The notes: a model not told the origin generated them from the letters alone. A stretch of 64,000 nucleotides of DNA from Planomonospora sp. ID82291 (GCF_015711645.1 NZ_JABTEX010000008.1:1-64000), one strand, 5' to 3'; positions 7,874 to 16,818 are shown, counted from the stretch's first letter. Program-made: numbers and translations.

Positions 7874-8332
7874 ATGATCGAGCGGTATCTCGCCAGCAGG
7901 CCCGCGCCGCCGGGGCACGCGGTCTTTCAGGCCCGCCTGGGTCTGGCCGTCGTCGATCTCGCCTCCCTTACCGCCCCCGCCACGACCGGCCCGGTCTGCG
8001 CTCGCCTCCTCAGCGACGCCATGGCCGCGGCAGACGGGTACGTCGCACGAGAACTCCAGGTGCACAGCGATGCTCACCGGCACCGAGAAACAGGCGCTCG
8101 AAGCGGCCGTGCAGGCCGCCGGGCTCGGACTCGGCGCCATCCCCGCCCCGCTGATGGCCGACCTCCTCACCGCCGCGCACACCAGCGAGATAGCACTCGA
8201 GCGGGCCCTGCGTCCATCCGCGCCGGCCGTGACCGGACACGCCCCGCCGTAGCAGCCGACAGCGTCGACGATGTCCTCCTCCTCGTGGTGGAAAGGGAGA
8301 TCGACGTGCGGCGTCAAGGACGTGGTTGGTGA
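7874..8332 (+). CDS. Hypothetical protein downstream of the FxLD precursor (real end uncertain)
   Basis: From ATG 7874 (a GTG directly precedes it) the first 65 residues look like a real helical protein: MIERYLASRPAPPGHAVFQ, then LGLAVVDLASLTAPAT and LLSDAMAAADGYVARELQ. After about base 8060 the frame overlaps the 8070 gene and becomes Arg/His-rich noise. The true gene may therefore end near 8070 after a small deletion, or may have been fused in frame to the 8070 protein before a frameshift. No known domain is recognised. Position suggests membership of the lanthipeptide operon. Confidence 0.35.
   Translation: MIERYLASRPAPPGHAVFQARLGLAVVDLASLTAPATTGPVCARLLSDAMAAADGYVARELQVHSDAHRHRETGARSGRAGRRARTRRHPRPADGRPPHRRAHQRDSTRAGPASIRAGRDRTRPAVAADSVDDVLLLVVEREIDVRRQGRGW
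8070..8252 (+). CDS. Small protein of unknown function (paralogue of 3934)
   Basis: 60 residues from ATG 8070. The core AAGLGLGAIPAPLMADLLTAAHTSE matches, position for position, the pattern of the small protein encoded at 3934-4149 near the other FxLD methyltransferase. It lies about 285 bp after the precursor gene on the same strand. No signal peptide or membrane segment. The recurrence beside both methyltransferases supports a real gene family tied to this system; function unknown. Confidence 0.5.
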   Translation: MLTGTEKQALEAAVQAAGLGLGAIPAPLMADLLTAAHTSEIALERALRPSAPAVTGHAPP

Positions 8333-8712
8333 AGATGGCGCTTGAACCGGACTCGGGACTGGTGCCGCAGCATGCCCAGCCGGTCCATCCCTCACCGGGC
8401 AGGCTCCCCCTGGCCGAGGTCGCGTTCGCGGCGCTCGTCCCGGACGGACAGGCGATCATCGCCGGGACGATGCCATCCGGCAGCCAGATCAGCGTCCCCG
8501 CGGCGCTCCTGCGCCACGGCCGAAGCATGACCGGGTCGCCGATGAGCGCAGTCCGCTCCCTTCACGACATCCCCGCCCACATGCGGATGGTCGTCGCCGG
8601 CCAGCTGATCGCCGACGAGCTGGCCACCGCGCGGTGGCCGCTGGAGAAGGTCAACGACGCGTTCGAGCACGCCGGTGCCCGGCGCAGCGTCCGCACGATG
8701 ATCGAGTTCTGA
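8326..8712 (+). pseudogene. C-terminal fragment of a zinc-type (MDR) alcohol dehydrogenase
   Basis: The frame to 8712 ends like medium-chain dehydrogenases: FAALVPDGQAIIAGTMPSG, then TGSPMSAVRSLHDIP, then ADELATARWPLEKVNDAFE and a final VRTMIEF. That is roughly the last 110 residues of a protein normally about 340 long. The zinc-binding N-terminal half and the GxGxxG nucleotide fold start are absent; the first 25 residues after 8326 are unrelated. It is a 5'-deleted remnant. Confidence 0.6.
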
Positions 8713-8746
8713 GTCGGCCGTGCCGTAAGGGGGCTGGCCGCTGAGG

Positions 8747-9808
8747 TCAGGCCCCTGCGGCGAACGCCTGCTCGACTTCCCCGCGGCGATCGGTCCACCA
8801 GGTCAAAAGCCGCTCGCTGGGCTCCATCAGCGAGTCAGGGCCGTGATCATCACGGTCGTAGTGGAACTCCAAAATCCAGTAGTCGGACATGCGTTTCCAC
8901 CACAACCGGTCCACCGCGTCCACGAGATCAGCACGAGAGACCGGCATCACGGTGCGGTAACCGGTCACGAACGCGGCGACGCGCTCGAGGTCGAACTGGC
9001 CCCGCTCACCGCCGAACTGGACCTGCGCGGTCCGTGCGATCTCCTCGCCGAGCGGTTTGACCGCGATGCGGTCCCAATCCAGCACCGCGGTGACCTTCCC
9101 GTCGCGGCGCAGGATGTTGCGGTACTGCAGGTCGCCGTGCGTCCAGCCGAACGGTCCGGGAGTCTGGCCTTCGGCCGGCGGGCAGGCGCGGTGCTTGTCG
9201 ATGAGGACCTTGCGTTCCTCCAGCAGGTGCCGGGCAAGGATGTCGAACTCGCTCGGCTCGGCGATCGCGTCGATCACGCCCAAGAGCCGGTCGGCCTTAT
9301 CGATGGCCTGGCCCGGGCTGGTCACCTTCACATGAGGCCGGGTCTGCGCCCGGGGCAGAGGGACGCGGTCCTGATCGCCTAAAACCTGGTGGATGGTGGC
9401 GACCAGCGCCCCGAGGTCGGCGACCTCGGTGAGCGGCAGGTCGGTCCCTTCGACGTGGGCGCCCTGCTCCCACGGTGAGACCAGATAGTTGCGCGAGTCG
9501 ATCTCCAGCACCGTGCCGCCGTCGCGGGTGTTCACCGGGGCGCGGACCGGCAACCCGGCGGACGCCAGCGCGTTCAGCACTTCCGCGTTGCGGCGCACGA
9601 TCTCAACAGGGACGTCACACAGGAGCTTGAGCGCGTACACCCCCGTGGACGTGGCGATCCGCCAGTTGCGGTTCATGAGTCCTTCGGCGAGAAAGGCGGT
9701 GTCCTGAACCTCTCCCAGACCGAACTCCTCCCCGATCCGCCTCAAGTCCCCCGCGTACGGCCCCTCAGGGAAAGCACCTTGCACCTCTGAAGTCCCATCG
9801 GTGATCAC
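8747..9808 (-). CDS. APH-fold phosphotransferase (homoserine kinase II/choline kinase-like)
   Basis: About 353 residues from GTG 9808; the frame stays open further upstream to 9883 without protein character. The kinase motif HGDLQYRNIL and the metal-binding LDWDRI mark the aminoglycoside phosphotransferase/protein-kinase-like fold. The N-lobe shows EGLMNRNWRI and ALKLLCDV (the ATP Lys). The tail RLLTWWTDRRGEVEQAF matches the end of the 10468 gene, so the two are paralogues (the other ends ALLKWWSHHLDRVEQAF). It is expected to phosphorylate a small hydroxylated or amino-sugar substrate in the cytosol. Divergent from the NUDIX-APH pair at 10012. The substrate is unknown. Confidence 0.75.
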   Translation of the reverse strand: MITDGTSEVQGAFPEGPYAGDLRRIGEEFGLGEVQDTAFLAEGLMNRNWRIATSTGVYALKLLCDVPVEIVRRNAEVLNALASAGLPVRAPVNTRDGGTVLEIDSRNYLVSPWEQGAHVEGTDLPLTEVADLGALVATIHQVLGDQDRVPLPRAQTRPHVKVTSPGQAIDKADRLLGVIDAIAEPSEFDILARHLLEERKVLIDKHRACPPAEGQTPGPFGWTHGDLQYRNILRRDGKVTAVLDWDRIAVKPLGEEIARTAQVQFGGERGQFDLERVAAFVTGYRTVMPVSRADLVDAVDRLWWKRMSDYWILEFHYDRDDHGPDSLMEPSERLLTWWTDRRGEVEQAFAAGA

Positions 9809-10011
9809 GGCACCGACGGTAGTGAGCTCAGCCCGAGCCCGCACACGAAACACATGAGAGGCGACAGAACAGACACGGCCCATCCATGACCAGCTCCGCT
9901 CGGAGCGGATCGACGTACCCTCTGCTCATGCTCCGTTGACGAGGTTGAGGCATCCCATCAGGAGCACGACCGACAATGTGCACGCTTCCCCCAGCGCTGT
10001 GAGGAGATCTT

Positions 10012-10464
10012 GTGATCCGTCATTTCACCGCCTCGGCCGTCGTCCTCGACGGTGATCGCGTCCTCCTGCTCGACAGCGCCAAGGGGCCCGGATGGATCTA
10101 TCCCGGAGGGCATCTGGAGCCGGGGGAAGATCCCGCCCAAGCCGTGGTGCGGGAGGTGCGCGAAGAAGCCGGGCTCGAGATCGAGCTCCTGGCCGAGCAG
10201 CGCTTCGCCCACCCGGCGGTCGGTGTCATCCCGACACCGTTTGCGATCTTGGATGTTGCCGTTCAGGACGCCAGGATCGGCCCGCACCGGCACCTTGACG
10301 CCGTCTACGCCGCCCGGCCCCGCTCCGGCGAGGTCGTCCTCAACGCCGAGGCCCGCGGCTATCGGTGGGTGCCGCTCGACGACGTCGCCGACTTGCCCAT
10401 GCCGGAGGAACTACCGGACCTGATCGCCGCCGCGGCCCGCTACGCCGCCGCCCTGTCCCGCTGA
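10012..10464 (+). CDS. NUDIX hydrolase
   Basis: 150 residues from GTG 10012 with GAGGAG upstream. The NUDIX box is complete: GGHLEPGEDPAQAVV followed by REVREEAGL (about residues 32-54), with all the metal-binding Glu residues. NUDIX enzymes hydrolyse nucleoside diphosphates linked to another moiety, such as damaged NTPs or nucleotide sugars. Three bases separate its stop from the GTG of the downstream phosphotransferase, so they are translationally coupled. The substrate cannot be deduced. Confidence 0.85.
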   Translation: MIRHFTASAVVLDGDRVLLLDSAKGPGWIYPGGHLEPGEDPAQAVVREVREEAGLEIELLAEQRFAHPAVGVIPTPFAILDVAVQDARIGPHRHLDAVYAARPRSGEVVLNAEARGYRWVPLDDVADLPMPEELPDLIAAAARYAAALSR

Positions 10465-10467
10465 GCC

Positions 10468-11505
10468 GTGACGAACGTACAACCGCCGCCCGCCGGACGC
10501 GCCGACGCCGCCCTGCCCGTGGCGGAGCTCTGCGAGCGCTTCGGCCTCGGGACGGCCCGGCGCCTGGTCCCGATCACCACGGGGCTGATGAACCGCAACT
10601 GGCACCTGGAGACCGCAGCCGGGAGCGTCGCCGTCAAGGAGATCACCGACGCCGACGCCGGGCAGACCGTCTTCCAGCACCGCGTCACCGCGGCGCTGGC
10701 CGATGCCGGGCTCCCGGTCCCCCGCCCGCGGCGCACCGCCGACGGGCGCAGCGTGCTGGCCCTCGATGGACGGCTGTTTTCCGTCGTGGCATGGGTGGAC
10801 GGCCAGCACCTGCCCAGCCGGGCCTGGAGCCGGGGGCAGTGCCAGGATGCCGGGGTTCTGCTGGGCCGCAGCCACAGAGCCCTGGCCGTGATCCTGCCCG
10901 ACGGGCTCGGCCCGGTCCGCCACCGGCTCCCCCAGGTCGCCGACGCCCAGGCCGACATCGACCGCTACCAGGCCCTGATCGGTGACCTCAGGCCGGGTGA
11001 CGCCTTCGACCGGCTCGCCTGCGCCCAGCTCGATGCCCGGCGCGCGCTGCTGGAGCGCCTCGGGCATCTGCGGCCCGATGACAACGCCGACCTGGAGCCG
11101 GCCGGATACGTCCACGGCGACTTCCATGATCTGAACCTGCTGTGGGACGACGGCGGGCAGGTGGTGGCGGTCGTGGACTGGGACCGCCTCGGGCGCCGCG
11201 CTTATGCCTATGAGCTGGCGCGCGCGGCCATACTGATGTTCGCCGCGCCATCCGGCGTCCTGGATACGGCGCGGGTGGCGGCCTTCGCCGCCGCCTACCG
11301 GACGGCCGTCACCATCACCGACGAGCAGGTTCTGAGCGCGGTGCGCAGCCTGTGGTGGGACCAGATGGGTGACCTATGGCATCTGCGGCGGCACTACCTG
11401 CGCTCCGACTCCTCATGTGATCACCTACTGGCCCCCTCCGGCGCCCTGCTGAAGTGGTGGAGCCACCACCTCGATCGGGTGGAGCAGGCCTTCACCACCC
11501 ACTGA
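10468..11505 (+). CDS. APH-fold phosphotransferase, paralogue of the 8747 gene
   Basis: 345 residues from GTG 10468. ELCERFGLGTARRLVPI and TGLMNRNWHLE form the N-lobe; the catalytic loop HGDFHDLNLLW and the metal site VVDWDRLGRR follow at about residues 215-240; the C-terminus ends LKWWSHHLDRVEQAF. Order and motifs match the divergent gene at 8747-9808, indicating local duplication. It is coupled to the upstream NUDIX gene. The pairing suggests a hydrolase producing a molecule that the kinase then phosphorylates, but this is inference. Cytosolic, no membrane segment. Confidence 0.75.
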   Translation: MTNVQPPPAGRADAALPVAELCERFGLGTARRLVPITTGLMNRNWHLETAAGSVAVKEITDADAGQTVFQHRVTAALADAGLPVPRPRRTADGRSVLALDGRLFSVVAWVDGQHLPSRAWSRGQCQDAGVLLGRSHRALAVILPDGLGPVRHRLPQVADAQADIDRYQALIGDLRPGDAFDRLACAQLDARRALLERLGHLRPDDNADLEPAGYVHGDFHDLNLLWDDGGQVVAVVDWDRLGRRAYAYELARAAILMFAAPSGVLDTARVAAFAAAYRTAVTITDEQVLSAVRSLWWDQMGDLWHLRRHYLRSDSSCDHLLAPSGALLKWWSHHLDRVEQAFTTH

Positions 11506-11607
11506 TCGGCACCCTCTCACCGGGCCGCCCGCAGATGGCCGTCTCGGCAGCCGTCCCCCGGGGCACGCCGCGGCACGTCCCCAGCGCGCACGCCACGCTG
11601 CGGCGGC

Positions 11608-11641
11608 CTCCGGCGTCCATGCGAAACGCCCCTCGGCGGCG
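11608..11641. repeat. Short repeat, copy 1
   Basis: Bases 11608-11641 resemble 12532-12573 (shared CTCCGGCGTCC, then CGAAACGCCCC, then GTCGGCGGCG or TCGGCGGCG, with small gaps). Copy 1 sits exactly where the missing N-terminus of the SDR gene should be. Confidence 0.5.
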
Positions 11642-12447
11642 AACTCGCCCGGCAGTGCCTGATGGCCGGGCATGAGGTGGCCGCGACCTGCCTGACCCGG
11701 CCGGGACAGACCGCAGGCGTTGAGTGGTTGCCGCTCGATGTGCGCCGGCGAGAGGACGTCGGCGCGCTGATCGGCGCATTCCGGCCAGAGGCGGTCATCA
11801 ACGTCGCGTACCGAAAGGCGGACTGGACGACCACAGCGATCGGAGCCGCGAACGTGGCTCTGGCCACCGCCACGGCGGGTGCGCGCCTGGTCCACGTGTC
11901 CAGCGACGCGGTCTTCTCCGGTGCCGCGATCCGCTATGACGAGGCATGTCTCCCCGACCCGACCATCCCATACGGCGCGGCCAAGGCCGCCGCCGAGACC
12001 GCGGTGACCGCGATCGCGCCGACCGCAGTGACAGCCCGGACATCCCTGATCATCGGCGATGGTGGTTCCCCTCACGAGGCGCTGGTGCACTCCCTCGCCA
12101 CCGGCGAGGCGAGAGGAACGCTGTTCACCGACGACATGCGATGCCCGGTGCACGTCGCCGATCTCGCTACGGCGCTCCTCGAACTCGCCGCCTCCGAGCA
12201 TCACGGCATCCACCACGTCGCCGGAGCCGACGCGGTGAGCCGGTACGAGCTGGGGCTGCTCATCGCCCGACGCGACGGACTCAATGCGGACCAGCTGCCG
12301 TCGGGCCGGCGGGCGGACACCGGCGTGCTCGGCCCGATCGACGTGCGCCTGGAGTACGACATGACCCAGAGGCGGCTGCGGACCAGGCTGCGCGGCGCGC
12401 GGCAGTTCCTGGGAGAACGCCATCGTACCGACCGGGACGCTGGATAG
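11632..12447 (+). pseudogene. RmlD-like NAD(P)-dependent sugar reductase/epimerase lacking its N-terminus
   Basis: The frame contains LGGELARQCLMAGHEVAATC, the region right after the first beta strand of dTDP-4-dehydrorhamnose reductase-like SDR proteins, then VINVAYRKAD, the active-site segment SSDAVFSG and YGAAKAAAE with the catalytic Tyr/Lys, and a C-terminal substrate domain. The nucleotide-binding start with its GxxGxxG glycines is missing. The only usable start inside is ATG 11662, which would begin after that motif. Upstream sequence is a copy of a short repeat seen again at 12532. The gene is therefore probably non-functional for NAD(P) binding; a divergent short form cannot be excluded. 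Confidence 0.6.
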
Positions 12448-12531
12448 GGCGCGGGTAACGGCCTTCACCGAGCGCCGATCAAGCCCCCACCGTCGGGCTT
12501 CCCGCGACGCCGCCTCACCACCTCAGCCCGT

Positions 12532-12573
12532 CTCCGGCGTCCGCACCCGAAACGCCCCGCGCCGTCGGCGGCG
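12532..12573. repeat. Short repeat, copy 2
   Basis: Partner of 11608-11641, located 64 bp upstream of the start of the 12638 phosphotransferase, in its leader region. Confidence 0.5.
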
Positions 12574-12637
12574 CCCCGTAGTCTGTGCCCCGCGCCCTGC
12601 CTCCCGTCCGCGCCCACTGTGTTCTCCAGGAGCCGTG

Positions 12638-13579
12638 ATGCGTGCCCGTCCGCCCGCCGATCTGCTGGCCCACCTGCGCGCAGCCCACACCCCGGCCGGC
12701 CCTGACCTCCGCCTGCTCGCCGAGGCAGGACTGCATCCGCTCAGCGGCGGCCGCAACAACCTCGTCTACGCCTGGCACGACCCCAGGGCCGGAACCGAGA
12801 TCTGCGTCAAGCTCTACAAGATCGACGAGCGCCGCCGCTTCGACCGCGAGAGCCACGCCCTGGCCGTCGTGGCCGCATCCGGCGTCGATGACGTCCCGGT
12901 CCTGCTGTGGCAGGACCCCGCCAAGCCGTACCCGGTCATCGGCATGACGCTGCTGCCCGGCCGCCCCGTCGTGGACATCGGCCCGCCCGCCGCCCAGGAG
13001 ACGGCGCTGAAGGCGCTGGCCGCCCTGCACGCCCGCCTGCACGAGATCCCGTTGACCGGCCTCTTGGCCCGTCTGCCCCGCATCGACTCCACCTCGCACT
13101 ACCTGCACCGCATCACCACGCTGTGGCCCCGCCAACTCGTCGACGCCGCCGACGATCGGCTCACCGCCGAGATGCTCGCCCTGTTGCGTCGCTGGGACGA
13201 CTCCGGTGACCGGCAGGTCCTGCTGGCCCCGGTGCCGCCGGTGTTCAGCCGCGGCGATGCCAACCTGCTGAACTGGTTATGGGACGGCCGGCGGATCCGC
13301 TGCGTCGATTTCGAGTTCGCCGGCCACTCCGACGTCGCGTTCGACGCCGCCGACCTTACCGAGCACATCAGCGCTCGCGACGTCCCCGACGAGGTCTGGG
13401 AGAACCTGGCGGCCGGCCTCGGCATCACCGATGCGCTGATGCCGCGGTTCCGCGCCGCGCAGCGCACCTGTGCCCTGCGGTGGCTGGCGGTCCTGTGGCG
13501 GCAGCGGGCCACGCGCGTGCAGGAGTTCACCGCGCAACGGGAGCGCCTCCTCCGGCTGCTGGCCACCGCTCGCCTATGA
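12638..13579 (+). CDS. APH-fold phosphotransferase
   Basis: 313 residues from ATG 12638 (a GTG directly before it is an alternative), with CAGGAGC upstream. LSGGRNNLVYAW and CVKLYK mark the nucleotide loop and Lys; the catalytic loop is degenerate SRGDANLLNWLW with VDFEFAGHSD as the metal site (about residues 205-230). The N-lobe GGRNN pattern is typical of the spectinomycin/choline-kinase-like phosphotransferases of actinobacteria. A NUDIX gene follows after 28 bp, the second NUDIX/APH neighbour pair in this region. The usual HGD is RGD here (first His replaced), so activity is uncertain. Confidence 0.7.
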   Translation: MRARPPADLLAHLRAAHTPAGPDLRLLAEAGLHPLSGGRNNLVYAWHDPRAGTEICVKLYKIDERRRFDRESHALAVVAASGVDDVPVLLWQDPAKPYPVIGMTLLPGRPVVDIGPPAAQETALKALAALHARLHEIPLTGLLARLPRIDSTSHYLHRITTLWPRQLVDAADDRLTAEMLALLRRWDDSGDRQVLLAPVPPVFSRGDANLLNWLWDGRRIRCVDFEFAGHSDVAFDAADLTEHISARDVPDEVWENLAAGLGITDALMPRFRAAQRTCALRWLAVLWRQRATRVQEFTAQRERLLRLLATARL

Positions 13580-13607
13580 CCCATCGCGAGGACCGAGAAG
13601 GAGGACC

Positions 13608-14213
13608 GTGAAGGTGCTGACGGAAGACGAGGCCCGCTGCGTGGTACGGGAGCTGGTCACCGCGGTCACCCCGCATGACCGGCAAGAGGCCGCCGACCAG
13701 GAGTGGATGCTGGCCTGGATCGATTCCGGGGCCCCGCTGTTCCGGACGGCCAAGCCCGCCACCCCACCGCAGCACCTGGCCGTGTACGCCATCTTGATCG
13801 ACGATCCGACCCGCTCGATCATGATCGTCGATCATCGGCTCGCCCAGGCTTGGCTGATGCCGGGCGGTCATGTCGATGATCAGGAGGATCCCCGTGCTTC
13901 AGCGGTTCGTGAACTGGCGGAGGAACTGCGGATCGCTCCCGGCTTCCACCCGGCTTTCGGTGACGCCCCCTGCTTTTTGACCGTCACTCAGACCCGCGGG
14001 GTCGACAGCCACACCGACGTCACGCTCTGGTTCGCCTTCCAAGCCGACCGGGATGCGGCGATCGTCCCGGATGAGCGCGAGTTCGCTCAGGTGCGGTGGG
14101 TGCCGATTGACGGCCGTCAGGGGTGGCCGCACGGGGTCTTCGATCCCGGTCTTGAGCGGTTCCTCGACAAGTTGCGCACCCGCCTCGGCCGTACGCCTGC
14201 CGTTGTGGGCTGA
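13608..14213 (+). CDS. NUDIX hydrolase with an incomplete NUDIX box
   Basis: 201 residues from GTG 13608 with AAGGAGG at 13598-13604. The box reads GGHVDDQEDPRASAV then RELAEELRI, lacking the final conserved Gly (REUxEExGU becomes EELRI). The catalytic Glu pair is kept. The N-terminal 60 residues are a helical extension not found in minimal NUDIX proteins, followed by LAVYAILID as the first core strand. Context: directly behind the APH gene at 12638, probably one transcript. Substrate unknown. Confidence 0.75.
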   Translation: MKVLTEDEARCVVRELVTAVTPHDRQEAADQEWMLAWIDSGAPLFRTAKPATPPQHLAVYAILIDDPTRSIMIVDHRLAQAWLMPGGHVDDQEDPRASAVRELAEELRIAPGFHPAFGDAPCFLTVTQTRGVDSHTDVTLWFAFQADRDAAIVPDEREFAQVRWVPIDGRQGWPHGVFDPGLERFLDKLRTRLGRTPAVVG

Positions 14214-14289
14214 TGGAGCTCGGCGTCGGGGCGAATGCTCTTCATCGGACGTCGGCCGATGGTGCCCGCCCCGCCGCTAACCTGCCTGG

Positions 14290-14790
14290 GTGACTCCGAG
14301 CGATCCTGGCCAGCGCACGCTGCGCGCGGCCGTGGCCGATGCCCGCCGGGCGCATGCCGAGTTTGACGATGCGCGCGCCTGGCTACAGGAGGTGGTGGAG
14401 GGGCCGCTGCACCCGATCGCCGCCGACGTCTGGGTGTTCGACGACGCCTTCGAGCACGTTCTACTGGTGAAGCACCGCTGGCGCGGCTGGGTCCCGCCGG
14501 GCGGCAGGGTGGAGCCCGGGGAAACGCGCCGCGAGGCGGCCTGCCGGGAACTGACCGAGGAGACCGGCGTCGTCGCCGAGGTGCTGGAGGTGCCGGCGGC
14601 GGTGACTGTCCGCTCCTACCGGTCCGATTGGGCGCCTACGCTCGGACTGTCCTACGTCGCGGTCATCGACCGCTCGCTTCCGCTGACCGCTGAACCCCAT
14701 CAGCCCGCGGCGTGGATCCCGTACGCACTGCCACGTCAGTCGAAGGTGATTACGCGGGCGGCCATGAGCGGGTCGCGGTCACGACCGTAG
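14290..14790 (+). CDS. NUDIX hydrolase, C-terminus replaced
   Basis: 166 residues from GTG 14290. The NUDIX box GGRVEPGETRREAACRELTEETGV (about residues 76-99) is complete. The core ends around AAWIPYALP; the last 20 residues (RQSKVITRAAMSG and onward) are simply the antisense of the hydrolase remnant at 14736, so the native C-terminus was probably removed at about base 14735. The NUDIX core may still fold. It stands 76 bp behind another NUDIX gene on the same strand. Confidence 0.7.
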   Translation: MTPSDPGQRTLRAAVADARRAHAEFDDARAWLQEVVEGPLHPIAADVWVFDDAFEHVLLVKHRWRGWVPPGGRVEPGETRREAACRELTEETGVVAEVLEVPAAVTVRSYRSDWAPTLGLSYVAVIDRSLPLTAEPHQPAAWIPYALPRQSKVITRAAMSGSRSRP

Positions 14791-14880
14791 TAGAGCTTGT
14801 CGGTGAGCAGGATGGTCCAGCGTTCCTGTTTGGGGAGGTCCACATGCCGGTGCCGGTGAAGCCGTAGTGGACGTAGATGC
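14736..14880 (-). pseudogene. C-terminal remnant of a beta-lactamase-family serine hydrolase, frameshifted
   Basis: On the minus strand, GIYVHYGFTGTG in one frame is followed by HVDLPKQERWTILLTDKLYYG and AARVITFD in the next. Joined, they match the end of serine beta-lactamase-like proteins (HxGFTGT, then DP...VVLLTN...). One base lost in a G run near 14845 explains the switch. Only about 50 residues remain, without the SxxK active site. A dead fragment. Confidence 0.5.
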
Positions 14881-14954
14881 CCTCTTCGGGGGGCGCCGTG
14901 GGGGGCGGCGGGTACCACGGCTGAGACGATGTCGTCCAGGCTGCGCTGCCGCCT

Positions 14955-15958
14955 CTACATCACTTGTAGCGCTGGTTTGTGCGTCTGAAGCCATGCCAAC
15001 TGAGCAGCTACGCCCTCGGAAAGATTCATGGTGGGTGCCCAGTTAAGCATCCGTCGGGCAGCGGAGAGATTCGCCCAGGTGGCGTGGACGTCGCCGTTGG
15101 CCGCGGGAAGCGTCTCCATCACGATGGGGTGGTCGACGAGCCGTCGGGCTTGGTCCACCACCTCGGTGAGACGGACGCTGCGGCCGGATCCGACGTTGAG
15201 CACGCTGTTGGAGAGAGGCACGGTCGCCGCGGCGATGGTCGCGGCGACCGCGTCGTCGACGTAGGTGAAGTCGCGGCGCTGGGTGCCGTCCCCGTAGATC
15301 TGGATGGGCCGGTCGGTTGCGGCGGCGGTCAGGAGCCGCTGGATGAACATGTCGTCGCGCTGGCGGGGCCCGTACACGGTGAAGTACCGCAGGGCGACCA
15401 CGGTGGTGGGACAGCCCGGCCGCGCGGCGTGGGCCAGGCACAGCTGCTCTTCGGCCAGCTTCGTGACGGCGTACGGCGACGCCGGACGGGGTGGTCGGTC
15501 TCCGCGCTCGGCCGGCCGGGAGTGCCGCCGTAGACACTGGAGGAGGAGGCGACCACGAGGCGGGGCACACGCAGACGGATCATGGCGTGCATGAGCCGCT
15601 GGGTCGCCGTGATGTTGCAGGCGACGTAGTCGTCGAAACCGGCTCCCCAGGACGGGCGTACGCCGGGGATGCCCGCCAGGTGGAAAACGGCGTCGGCGTC
15701 CAGAATCAGGGGTTCGATCGCGCAGGTGCGCAGGTCCGCGGTGACGGGGAAGAACGCGGGATCCCCGGACACGTCGGCGAGGTTGGCGGCGGCGACCGTG
15801 TCGGTGTCGGGGTCGCGGCGGTCGACGCCGATCACGGTCGCGCCCTGCTGGAGCAGGGCGCGGCACAGGTGGGAGCCGATGAAGCCCGCGGCTCCGGTGA
15901 CCACGGCTCGGCGGATCACCCGCGGGGAGCTGTCGGCGGTCCGCAGAGAGTCGATCAT
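14955..15958 (-). pseudogene. Extended SDR nucleotide-sugar epimerase, one-base frameshift
   Basis: From ATG 15958 (CTGGAGGACCTC upstream). VTGAAGFIGSHLCRALL gives the NAD-binding GxxGxxG, followed by FHLAGIPGVR and ASSSSVYGGTP. Around base 15490 the frame changes: the continuation SPYAVTKLAEEQ (catalytic Tyr-x3-Lys), LRYFTVYGPRQR, RDFTYVDD and a normal C-terminus to 14955 lies in the neighbouring frame. Restoring one C in the C-run before the junction gives DHPRPASPYAVTK. Total length about 335 residues, as expected for UDP-sugar 4-epimerases. Last gene of the minus-strand operon. Real loss of function or a sequencing error. Confidence 0.75.
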
Positions 15959-15978
15959 GAGGTCCTCCAGGGGAGTCT

Positions 15979-16818
15979 TCAAAGGATGGCTGCGAGCAGG
16001 GCCTTGCCGTAGGCGAAGAGACGAGGGTCCCCCCGTTCGTCACCCCGCACCATCGAGGTGAGGGCTTCGACGGCGGCGAAGCGGGACAGCAGGCGCTCCT
16101 CCTCGTCGGACAGGTCACGGCCGTAGCCGGTGAGGAACTCCTCCCGCAGCCGGGGGCGGTGCGGCCAGCGGCGGAAGGCCAGGCGCGCGAGGTCCCGGAC
16201 GAGCGCGTCGGGGCGGGTGTGCTCGAAGTCGATGACGGCGATGCCGCCGTCCGGCTGGACGATCCAGTTGCGCGGCTGGTAGTCGAGATGACAGATGACG
16301 CCGTCCATGGGGGTGGCGGCCAGTTCCTCGGCGTGCCGGTGCAGGGTGCGCAGCTCGGCCTGGTCGATCAGCGCGGCGGCATGGGCACGGACCGCCCAGT
16401 GGAGCATCCGCCCTGCCAGGAAGGCGGCGACGTCGACCGCCGGCTGTTCGAGGGGGACCGCGTGCAGAAGGCGGAGGGTCTCCCCCGCGCCTCGGTGGGC
16501 GCGTTCCTCCGCTGTGGATCCGGGCCGCAGCCGGTCGGCCCGGCGGCCGGGCACGTAGGTGACCAGTAACGAGCAGCTTCCCTCGTCGAATGCGACCAGA
16601 TGCGGGGCGCGAGCTTCGAGGTGCGGTCTCCACGCGGTGTAGGCGTGGAGCTCAGCGTGGAACCGCTCCGGGTCGGTGTGCCGCTTGAGCAGGTAGCGGT
16701 CGCCCGCGGCGTCGGCGAGGAGCGTGAGGTGCGCGGGAAGGTCTGGCGCGCGCTTCACCGTGACGGGACCGAGCGCGTCCTGGGCGACGGCCAGCAGGGC
16801 CTCCGTGGCCGTGCTCAT
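15979..16818 (-). CDS. APH-fold phosphotransferase
   Basis: 279 residues from ATG 16818, which overlaps the TGA of the preceding phosphatase gene by four bases (ATGA), so translation is coupled. YLLKRHTDP has the ATP-binding Lys; the catalytic loop CHLDYQPRNWIV and the metal motif IDFEHTRPD occur at about residues 187-210. It belongs to the APH/choline-kinase-like family and probably phosphorylates a small-molecule intermediate. It ends 20 bp before the epimerase start. Member of the operon running from about 23953 down to 14955; the product is unknown. Confidence 0.75.
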   Translation of the reverse strand: MSTATEALLAVAQDALGPVTVKRAPDLPAHLTLLADAAGDRYLLKRHTDPERFHAELHAYTAWRPHLEARAPHLVAFDEGSCSLLVTYVPGRRADRLRPGSTAEERAHRGAGETLRLLHAVPLEQPAVDVAAFLAGRMLHWAVRAHAAALIDQAELRTLHRHAEELAATPMDGVICHLDYQPRNWIVQPDGGIAVIDFEHTRPDALVRDLARLAFRRWPHRPRLREEFLTGYGRDLSDEEERLLSRFAAVEALTSMVRGDERGDPRLFAYGKALLAAIL

